The notes below the pieces were generated by a model that had not been told where the DNA came from, did not search any database, and was given only the letters and a program-made list of their open reading frames with translations. A DNA stretch of 13,532 nucleotides from an uncultured Paracoccaceae bacterium (lineage in GTDB: Bacteria; Pseudomonadota; Alphaproteobacteria; Rhodobacterales; Rhodobacteraceae), in assembly GCA_937927885.1 (NCBI GenBank), contig CALEZJ010000458.1:1-13532 (forward strand). Direction: 5' to 3'. A program made the position numbers and the translations under genes. How positions within the stretch are numbered: the stretch's first letter is position 1; every line of letters begins with the position of its first letter. Below, piece after piece: positions 1 through 4,901 of the stretch.

Positions 1-42
1 CCCATGGGCACAACAGCCAACGCCAGCCGAAAGGTTCCCGCC

Positions 43-252
43 ATGACCCGCATCGTCCTCGCCCTCGCCACCCTGATGACCCTCAGCCTGAACGGCTCGC
101 TCGCCCTGGCCTCGGTTCCGGGCTGCTCGGCCAACGTCTGCACCGTCTCGCTGGCCATGATGACCCCGCCCCCCGCCCGCCCCGCGGGCCTGCTGGAGCG
201 TCATCTGGCCGCGCAGACCGCCATGGTGATCCCGGTCGCGGGCCGGTTCTGA
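43..252 (+). CDS. Small putative secreted/exported hypothetical protein
   Basis: A 69-residue protein that I do not recognise. The ATG at 43 is preferred over the in-frame ATG at 4 because AAGG (31-34) lies 8 nt before it and because it places a signal-peptide-like N-terminus at residue 1: a short basic start (MTR) followed by the hydrophobic run IVLALATLMTLSLNGSLALA, with possible cleavage near ALA-SVPGC. The short mature part has two cysteines (in GCSANVC), a proline patch (PPPARP) and no known motif. The stop is followed within 10 bp by the hairpin at 261-283, which fits a real gene end. The left flank is cut by the window, so its promoter is not visible. It could be a spurious frame, but GC-rich third positions plus signal peptide plus ribosome binding site favour a gene. 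Confidence 0.5.
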   Translation: MTRIVLALATLMTLSLNGSLALASVPGCSANVCTVSLAMMTPPPARPAGLLERHLAAQTAMVIPVAGRF

Positions 253-260
253 CGCCCGGT

Positions 261-283
261 AGGGTGGGGTTCAACCCCACCCT
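261..283. terminator. Perfect 11-bp hairpin between converging genes
   Basis: Arm AGGGTGGGGTT (261-271) is perfectly complementary to AACCCCACCCT (273-283) around a single C, so in RNA the stem would close on a slightly larger loop. It sits between the stop of the + gene (252) and the stop of the - gene (298) and would fold the same way from either strand. That suits a bidirectional terminator, although neither side has a long T run. Similar G-rich/C-rich palindromes are my recollection for Rhodobacteraceae intergenic regions, so it may be a dispersed repeat as well. Confidence 0.6.
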
Positions 284-297
284 CCATGTTGTCCGCC

Positions 298-612
298 CTA
301 TGCGAGGCGGCTTTCTTCGCTCTGGCCAAGCGCTGCGGAATCGGGCGCGGGTGCCGGGGGGGACGGAGGCGTCGGAGCAGTCGGCGGTACACCGACCGGA
401 TCGGGGCCGCGCCCCTCGTCGGACACGTCACCGGCACGCGGCGGCGTCGTGCCACCTGGCGTCGGCGTGGGGTAACCATCGCTGCATTCGCCGCTTGCCA
501 GCCGCACGCAATTGCCTTCGGCCAGAACCGGGCTCACCAGCCCGGGCCCAAACCCGAGAACGAGGGTGGCGACCAAGGCCAGCAAAGCCGGGGGGATCGA
601 TCGAACCTGCAT
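298..612 (-). CDS. Small secreted proline-rich hypothetical protein
   Basis: A 104-residue protein of unknown function. The ATG at 612 is chosen over upstream in-frame starts because AGGAGAG lies just before it (reading CAGGAGAGACAC-ATG) and because the protein then begins with a clear signal peptide: MQVR, a hydrophobic core PPALLALVATLVLGFGPGL and a likely cleavage site VLA-EG near residue 32. The mature part has a small two-cysteine segment (NCVRLASGEC) and then a low-complexity Pro/Thr/Ala/Ser tail with runs such as PTPTPGGTTPP and PPTAPTPPSPPAPAP. It is probably periplasmic or cell-wall facing and intrinsically disordered. It is divergent from prfC and convergent with the small gene to its left. 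No family is recognised. Confidence 0.6.
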   Translation of the reverse strand: MQVRSIPPALLALVATLVLGFGPGLVSPVLAEGNCVRLASGECSDGYPTPTPGGTTPPRAGDVSDEGRGPDPVGVPPTAPTPPSPPAPAPDSAALGQSEESRLA

Positions 613-711
613 GTGTCTCTCCTGAGTGTCGCAGCGCGCGGATTGCGCAGGATCGACCCTAGCCAGCCACACCGTCGCCGTCTGTTCCCCCGGTGACACC
701 AGAGCCCCCCG

Positions 712-740
712 TGGACAGCCAGCACGCTTTGGGCTATCGG
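712..740 (+). promoter_or_regulatory. Putative prfC promoter, leaderless type
   Basis: A -35-like TGGACA (712-717) and a weak -10-like TATCGG (735-740) are separated by 17 bp. Only five bases lie between the -10 and the ATG at 746, so initiation at the usual distance would put the transcript start at or next to the A of the start codon. No Shine-Dalgarno sequence precedes this ATG. The -10 matches only TAT of the consensus, so the call is tentative. Confidence 0.35.
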
Positions 741-745
741 GCGCC

Positions 746-2359
746 ATGCTCGACAATCGCTCCGACCTGCCCGCCGAAATCGCCGCTCCTGAAATCCTCA
801 GGCGCCGGACCTTTGCGATCATCTCGCACCCCGACGCCGGCAAGACCACGTTGACCGAAAAATTCCTGCTGTTCGGCGGCGCCATTCAGATGGCCGGCCA
901 GGTGCGCGCCAAGGGCGAGGCCCGGCGCACCCGCTCGGACTTCATGCAGATGGAGAAGGAACGCGGGATTTCGGTTTCAGCCTCGGCGATGTCCTTCGAC
1001 TTCGAGCGCTGGCGCTTCAATCTGGTCGACACGCCCGGCCACTCGGATTTCTCGGAAGACACCTATCGCACCCTGACCGCCGTCGATGCCGCGATCATGG
1101 TGATCGATGGCGCCAAGGGGGTCGAATCCCAGACACAGAAGCTGTTCGAGGTCTGCCGCCTGCGCGACCTGCCGATCCTGACCTTTTGCAACAAGATGGA
1201 CCGCGAAAGCCGCGACACGTTCGAGATCATCGACGAGATCCAGGAAAACCTGGCCATCGACGTGACGCCGGCCTCCTGGCCGATTGGCATGGGGCGCGAG
1301 TTCATCGGCTGCTACGACATCCTGCACGACCGGCTGGAACTGATGGACCGCGCCGACCGCAACCGGGTGGCGGAAAGCGTGGTGATCGACGGGCTCGATG
1401 ATCCCAAGCTGGCCCAGCACATCCCCGCCGACCTGCTGGCCCGGCTGCGCGAAGAGCTGGAAATGGCGCGCGAACTCCTGCCCGCCTTTGACCGCGCGGC
1501 GGTGCTGAACGGGTCGATGACGCCAATCTGGTTCGGCTCGGCAATCAACAGCTTTGGCGTGCGTGAACTGATGCGCGGCATGGCCGAATATGGCCCGCCG
1601 CCCCAGCCCCTGCCCACCGACAAGCGCCAGGTCGCCCCGGGCGAAGGGGCGGTCACCGGCTTTGTCTTCAAGGTGCAGGCCAACATGGACCCAAAGCACC
1701 GCGACCGCGTGGCCTTTGTCCGTCTGGCCTCGGGGCATTTCCTGCGCGGCATGAAGCTGACCCATGTGCGCGCCGGTAAACCCATGGCGGTGACCAACCC
1801 CGTGCTGTTCCTTGCCGCCGACCGTGAATTGACCGACGAGGCCTGGGCGGGCGACATCATCGGCATTCCCAACCACGGTCAGTTGCGCATCGGCGATACG
1901 CTGACCGAAGGCGAGGCGCTGAAATTCACCGGCATTCCCAGCTTTGCGCCCGAACTCTTGCAAACCGTGCGCGCCGGCGATCCGATGAAGGCCAAGCATC
2001 TGGAAAAGGCCCTGATGCAATTCGCCGAAGAAGGCGCGGCCAAGGTGTTCAAGCCGATGATCGGCTCGGGCTTCATCGTGGGGGTGGTCGGCGCCTTGCA
2101 GTTCGAGGTCCTCGCCTCGCGCATCGAACTGGAATACGGGCTGCCGGTGCGCTTCGAGGGGTCGCAGTTCACCTCGGCGCGCTGGCTGATCGGCGACAGG
2201 GCGGCGGTGGATGCGGTGGTCAACACCAACAAGGGCCATATCGCCACCGACCATGACGGCGATCTGGTCTATCTGACCCGGCTGAAATGGGACATCGACC
2301 GGATCGAGCGCGATCATCCCGCCGTGAAACTGGCGGCGACCAAGGACATGATGGTCTGA
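746..2359 (+). CDS. prfC: Peptide chain release factor 3 (RF3), translational GTPase
   Basis: A 537-residue class II release factor (E. coli RF3 is about 529), the GTPase that promotes removal of RF1/RF2 from the ribosome after peptide release. The G domain is intact: P-loop HPDAGKTT (residues 28-35), switch I ERGISV (72-77), DTPGHSDF (95-102) and NKMD (149-152). The following EF-Tu-like domain II and the C-terminal RF3 domain are present at full length, including MIGSGFIVGVVGALQFEVL. The frame stays open upstream to 626, but residue 1 is set at the ATG at 746 because homologues start just before the segment leading into RRTFAIISHPDAGKTT and the extra 40 residues look non-conserved. It is a single-gene unit: a divergent secreted-protein gene lies upstream, and a hairpin follows the stop within 6 bp. 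The lack of a Shine-Dalgarno site suggests leaderless translation. Confidence 0.96.
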   Translation: MLDNRSDLPAEIAAPEILRRRTFAIISHPDAGKTTLTEKFLLFGGAIQMAGQVRAKGEARRTRSDFMQMEKERGISVSASAMSFDFERWRFNLVDTPGHSDFSEDTYRTLTAVDAAIMVIDGAKGVESQTQKLFEVCRLRDLPILTFCNKMDRESRDTFEIIDEIQENLAIDVTPASWPIGMGREFIGCYDILHDRLELMDRADRNRVAESVVIDGLDDPKLAQHIPADLLARLREELEMARELLPAFDRAAVLNGSMTPIWFGSAINSFGVRELMRGMAEYGPPPQPLPTDKRQVAPGEGAVTGFVFKVQANMDPKHRDRVAFVRLASGHFLRGMKLTHVRAGKPMAVTNPVLFLAADRELTDEAWAGDIIGIPNHGQLRIGDTLTEGEALKFTGIPSFAPELLQTVRAGDPMKAKHLEKALMQFAEEGAAKVFKPMIGSGFIVGVVGALQFEVLASRIELEYGLPVRFEGSQFTSARWLIGDRAAVDAVVNTNKGHIATDHDGDLVYLTRLKWDIDRIERDHPAVKLAATKDMMV

Positions 2360-2364
2360 CGCGG

Positions 2365-2384
2365 CCTTTGGGGGAACCCAAAGG
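2365..2384 (+). terminator. prfC terminator hairpin with GNRA-type loop
   Basis: A perfect 8-bp stem, CCTTTGGG (2365-2372) with CCCAAAGG (2377-2384), is closed by a GGAA loop, which fits the GNRA tetraloop class. It lies 6 bp after the prfC stop. The downstream tract GCGGCTGTTTCCTCTGTCC is only modestly T-rich, so intrinsic termination may be partial. Confidence 0.6.
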
Positions 2385-2423
2385 GCGGCTGTTTCCTCTG
2401 TCCTCAATTATCCTCGGGTGGGT

Positions 2424-2505
2424 CCGGGAGGGTGGAAAACCCTCCCGGGCGGCTGCGGGTGGCAACCCGCCGGGCGCGAGGCCCCTCGACGGGGCCGAGC
2501 GCCCG
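2424..2505. repeat. Cluster of three adjacent hairpins in the prfC-bioY gap
   Basis: Three stems follow each other. (a) CCGGGAGGG (2424-2432) pairs perfectly with CCCTCCCGG (2440-2448) around TGGAAAA. (b) GCGGGT (2455-2460) pairs with ACCCGC (2465-2470) around GGCA. (c) GGCCCC (2480-2485) pairs with GGGGCC (2491-2496) around TCGAC. Stem (c) can be extended by CGGGCGC (2471-2477) against GCGCCCG (2499-2505), with two G-A/A-G mismatches between the stems in a tandem sheared-GA arrangement. No coding frame is convincing here. It may be a terminator array, a dispersed repeat or a structured RNA; the sequence alone does not decide. Confidence 0.5.
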
Positions 2506-2528
2506 CCCCCCCCTGCTGACCAATGGAA

Positions 2529-2557
2529 AACCCCGGGTGCGCCGGGCACCCGGGGTT
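2529..2557 (-). terminator. Rho-independent terminator of bioY
   Basis: A perfect 12-bp stem, AACCCCGGGTGC (2529-2540) with GCACCCGGGGTT (2546-2557), has a 5-nt loop. Read on the minus strand it begins 19 nt after the bioY stop and is followed by TTTTCC, the arrangement expected of an intrinsic terminator for bioY. Confidence 0.8.
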
Positions 2558-2575
2558 CTCGAATTCCGCAGGGGT

Positions 2576-3145
2576 TCAGCGGCGCGCGGCCATGGCGGCC
2601 CAGCCGCCCGTCACCGTCAGCGCCGCGATGCCCGCCTTGACGGCATCGCCCAGGAGGAAGGGCACCATGCCCGCATTCATCGCGCCCTGCAGGCTGAGCG
2701 GGGTTGCCGCATGAAGCCAGAGCACGCCGGGGACATAAAGCAGCGCCGAGATCACCAGCGTGCCGAGGAAGGTTCCAATCAGCCCGCGCGCCAGTCCGCG
2801 CTCGACCAGCCACCCGGCCGCGAAGGCCAGCGCGACAAAGCCCCAGAGGAAGCCTGCTGTCGGACCGACGAGGAAGGCGGCGCCGCCCAGACCCCCGGCA
2901 AAGACCGGCAGGCCCATCGCGCCCTCGGCCAGATAGGCGAGCACCGCCGCCGCGCCAAGGCGCGAACCGGCCGTCAGCCCGACAAGCACCACCGCCAGCG
3001 TTTGCAGCGTCATCGGCACCGGCAGCATGGGCACGCTGACCTGCGCGCCCAGCGCAATCAGGGCCGATCCGCCCAGCACGATCAGCGCGCGCGCCAGGGT
3101 CGAGGAAGCGCCGAAGGACGCCTGGAGAAGGGTTTTCTGGGCCAT
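2576..3145 (-). CDS. bioY: BioY family biotin transporter S-component
   Basis: A 189-residue integral membrane protein that binds biotin for uptake, the S-component of an ECF-type transporter. Family hallmarks are in order: PVPMTLQTLAV (residues 42-52), GLPVFAGGLGG (78-88), GPTAGFLWG (94-102) and PFLLGDAVKAGIAA near the C-terminus with the conserved lysine (K170). About six hydrophobic spans and the length match the family. The ATG at 3145 follows GGGAGA at good spacing. No bioM (ATPase) or bioN (transmembrane) gene is adjacent, so this is a solitary bioY; it either works alone, as reported for some BioY proteins, or borrows an energising module encoded elsewhere. A promoter (3181-3209) and terminator (2529-2557) frame it as one transcription unit. 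No BioR-type TTATnnATAA palindrome is seen upstream. Confidence 0.93.
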   Translation of the reverse strand: MAQKTLLQASFGASSTLARALIVLGGSALIALGAQVSVPMLPVPMTLQTLAVVLVGLTAGSRLGAAAVLAYLAEGAMGLPVFAGGLGGAAFLVGPTAGFLWGFVALAFAAGWLVERGLARGLIGTFLGTLVISALLYVPGVLWLHAATPLSLQGAMNAGMVPFLLGDAVKAGIAALTVTGGWAAMAARR

Positions 3146-3180
3146 GAAGGTCTCCCGGGATGTGAGGTCGCGTTGCCCGG

Positions 3181-3209
3181 GTTATCGGGCGCGCAAGGAC
3201 GCAGGTCAA
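3181..3209 (-). promoter_or_regulatory. Putative sigma-70 promoter of bioY
   Basis: On the minus strand TTGACC (-35, plus-strand 3204-3209) and GATAAC (-10, plus-strand 3181-3186) are exactly 17 bp apart. The predicted start near 3174 gives a leader of about 30 nt ending in the GGGAGA ribosome binding site. This is one of the best-matching promoters in the window. Confidence 0.6.
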
Positions 3210-3241
3210 GCGCCACGACACGAGGCGGCGTGTTTTGCGCG

Positions 3242-3288
3242 CCCGAACTTTGCAAATCGCGGCCATGGCAAATCCCCGAACTTTGCAA
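3242..3288. repeat. Two identical 14-bp direct repeats, candidate operator pair
   Basis: CCCGAACTTTGCAA occurs at 3242-3255 and again at 3275-3288, with starts 33 bp apart, about three helical turns, so both copies face the same side of the DNA. Each contains the self-complementary core TTGCAA; in the first copy it extends to the perfect palindrome TTTGCAAA (3249-3256). The pair lies between divergent bioY and the dehydrogenase gene, about 70-115 bp upstream of the predicted bioY transcript start and about 75 bp upstream of the dehydrogenase ATG. A regulator-binding site is inferred; the regulator is unknown. Confidence 0.5.
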
Positions 3289-3350
3289 GACTGCGCGCCG
3301 GGAAAGCGCAACCGCCGGGCTCTGCCTTGCATGGCTGCGTCAGGACTGGC

Positions 3351-3365
3351 ATGAGCGCGTCATGA
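3351..3365 (+). other. Mini upstream ORF overlapping the SDR start
   Basis: ATG AGC GCG TCA TGA encodes Met-Ser-Ala-Ser. It has AGGA (3342-3345) 5 nt upstream, and its stop overlaps the SDR ATG (3362) in an ATGA arrangement. The SDR start itself lacks a well-spaced Shine-Dalgarno site, so translation may be handed over from this mini frame. It could also be chance. Confidence 0.3.
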
Positions 3366-4081
3366 GCACCCCTTCTCCTGCGAGCGAATCGCCCCGCCCC
3401 GACACCGCGTCCCGGATTGCCCTGATCACCGGCGCGTCGCGCGGTCTGGGGGCGGCCCTGGCGGAAACCCTCGCCGCGCAGGGCTGGCATGTGATCGCCC
3501 TCGCACGGACCACCGGTGCGCTGGAAGAACTCGACGATCGCATCCAGGCGGCGGGTGGGCACGCCACGCTGGTGCCCGTCGACATCACCAATGACGATGC
3601 GATGCGCCAGATCTGCCTGTCGATCCATCAGCGCTGGGGCCGGGTCGACCTGTGGGCGCACACGGCGGTGCATGTGCCGCCGCTGTCGCCAGCGGGGCAT
3701 GTCGCGGTCAAGGACTGGGACAAGACGCTTGCCACGACGCTGCGCGCGACCGGCACCCTGATTCCGATGATCGAGCCCCTGCTGCGCGCCAGCCCGCGCG
3801 GCACGGCGCTGTTCGTCGACGATGCAAGCTGGCACGACGGGGCCGGGGTGGCGCGGTTCTTTGGCGCCTATGCGGCGGCCAAGGCCGGACAGATCGCGCT
3901 GGCGCGGGCCTGGGCGGCCGAAAACGCCGCGCTGGGCGCGGGGCGCGCGCCTCGGGTGCTGATCGAAACGCCCGCTGCGATGCCGACCGCCACCCGGGCG
4001 AGGTTCTTCCCGGGCGAGGATCGCAGCGCCCTGACTCCCTGCAGCGTCGAAGCGCAACGGCTGGTGGCGCTTCTGGGTTGA
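3362..4081 (+). CDS. Short-chain dehydrogenase/reductase (SDR) family protein
   Basis: A 239-residue classical-type SDR, a cytosolic NAD(P)(H)-dependent oxidoreductase of unknown substrate. The nucleotide-binding motif TGASRGLG is at residues 23-30, the acidic DI at 74-75, and the likely catalytic set is S156, Y170 and K174 (in GAYAAAKAG). The arginine after TGAS and R49 in ALART hint at NADP preference, which is inference. The strand-4 NNAG motif is replaced by WAHTAVH (98-104), so the structural Asn is absent. The annotated ATG at 3362 has no ribosome binding site of its own; a 4-codon upstream frame (3351-3365) with AGGA before it overlaps the start as ATGA, suggesting coupling. It stands alone on this strand and is divergent from bioY. 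The product could resemble YciK-like or cofactor-related reductases; no specific function is assigned. Confidence 0.85.
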   Translation: MSTPSPASESPRPDTASRIALITGASRGLGAALAETLAAQGWHVIALARTTGALEELDDRIQAAGGHATLVPVDITNDDAMRQICLSIHQRWGRVDLWAHTAVHVPPLSPAGHVAVKDWDKTLATTLRATGTLIPMIEPLLRASPRGTALFVDDASWHDGAGVARFFGAYAAAKAGQIALARAWAAENAALGAGRAPRVLIETPAAMPTATRARFFPGEDRSALTPCSVEAQRLVALLG

Positions 4082-4153
4082 CAGGGTTGGCGGGATCTCG
4101 CGGCGCAACACACGCGCGGCAGTCGACACGGCGACCGCCCATACAGGCGACAA

Positions 4154-4175
4154 GGCCGGGCGCTTGCGCCCGGCC
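4154..4175. terminator. Perfect 10-bp hairpin between converging genes
   Basis: GGCCGGGCGC (4154-4163) pairs perfectly with GCGCCCGGCC (4166-4175) around TT. It lies 72 bp after the SDR stop and 20 bp after the stop of the minus-strand secreted-protein gene. It would serve both transcripts; on the minus strand it is followed by the weak T-tract TTGTC. Confidence 0.65.
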
Positions 4176-4195
4176 CTGACCTTGGGGATGACGCC

Positions 4196-4663
4196 TCAGC
4201 GTTCGGAGATATAGATCGCCGAGCCGCGCACGCGGCTGCGGTTGTAGGTGCCGACCCAGATGTCATACTGGCCCGACGCCGGGTTGTTGAAACGGATCAG
4301 CGGGTCAAGGCCGTTGTAGTCGTCGTTGCAATACCACTGGGTGTGCGGATCGTTGATCAGCAGCATCGTGTCACCCGGCGCGCTGACATAGATCGTCAAC
4401 GCATAGCCCCCGGCGCGATAATAGAGGCGGAAATCGGGCGCGTTGGCAAACCAGCCGCCACCCGGGCAACCGCCGCCGCCGTTGAAACGGCTGTCGCCGC
4501 CCGCCTGGATGCCGCCACGCACATAGGGATCCGGCATGAAGCCCGCATTCAGCGTAACCGAACCGAATGACGGACGCAGATTGTAGTTCTGCGCCTCGGC
4601 CGCGCCAACGGCGAGGGTCGCTGCAACCGCAGCGAGAATGGTTGCCTTCAAAGTCTTGAACAT
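4196..4663 (-). CDS. Secreted beta-rich protein, Rhodobacteraceae 'peptidase S1-like' annotated family
   Basis: A 155-residue exported protein. The ATG at 4663 is chosen because GGAG lies 8 nt upstream; an in-frame ATG at 4675 and a longer frame to 4780 lack this. The N-terminus is a clean signal peptide: MFKTLK, hydrophobic ATILAAVAATLAVGAA, cleavage AEA-QN near residue 24. The mature part contains FGSVTLNAGFMPDPY (residues 33-47), a Gly-rich segment with Cys66, ANAPDFRLYY (74-82), DTMLLINDP (98-106), WYCNDD with Cys112, and SGQYDIWVGTY (130-140) near the end. Cys66 and Cys112 could form a disulfide. No catalytic Ser-His-Asp set is visible; relatives I recall are often labelled as serine peptidases without evidence, and the fold resembles bacterial pre-peptidase-type beta sandwiches. 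It is transcribed alone and divergent from the GT-C gene. Its role is unknown. Confidence 0.8.
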   Translation of the reverse strand: MFKTLKATILAAVAATLAVGAAEAQNYNLRPSFGSVTLNAGFMPDPYVRGGIQAGGDSRFNGGGGCPGGGWFANAPDFRLYYRAGGYALTIYVSAPGDTMLLINDPHTQWYCNDDYNGLDPLIRFNNPASGQYDIWVGTYNRSRVRGSAIYISER

Positions 4664-4842
4664 GTGGGTCTCCATTGTGATCAAATCTGCGGTCCTCGGC
4701 CGCATGGCCGCAACTCGGGCCCGCTTACTCGCCAGAACACCCGGATGCTGCACGGCTTTTCCCCACCTGTCCAGATTCATTACATGGGTTCATCGCTTTG
4801 TGCGGCATTGAAACAATTCGCGTGATCGGTGCTCGGACAGGA

Positions 4843-4870
4843 TTGAGCGGCGTCCACGATCGGTTAGGCT
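4843..4870 (+). promoter_or_regulatory. Putative promoter of the GT-C/DedA operon
   Basis: TTGAGC (4843-4848) and TAGGCT (4865-4870) are 16 bp apart. The expected start near 4877 would give a leader of about 25 nt containing AAGGACAGGGA before the ATG at 4902. The element matches are moderate. The rest of the 238-bp gap back to 4663 shows only a short CGGCC/GGCCG hairpin (4697-4710) and no coding frame I trust. Confidence 0.4.
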
Positions 4871-4901
4871 GGGCGCGAACAAGGACAGGGATCATCGCAT
4901 C

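Noticed and set aside
626..745. 40-residue N-terminal extension of RF3
   Set aside because: Not similar to RF3 N-termini; the ATG at 746 matches family length and the promoter placement.
977..2407. Long minus-strand open frame (476 codons) opposite prfC
   Set aside because: It is antisense to a clear RF3 gene; low-complexity His/Gln/Gly/Arg composition is typical of high-GC shadow frames.
3146..3241. BioR operator upstream of bioY
   Set aside because: The only TTAT-containing stretch is GGTTATCGGG, which is not palindromic and is better explained as the -10 box.
4671..4690. Possible FNR/CRP-type site around TTGTGATCAAA
   Set aside because: Only one half-site-like segment; no correctly spaced inverted partner for either consensus.
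4664..4780. 39-residue N-terminal extension of the secreted protein
   Set aside because: The ATG at 4663 has GGAG at proper spacing and begins the signal peptide; the extension is charged and non-signal-like.
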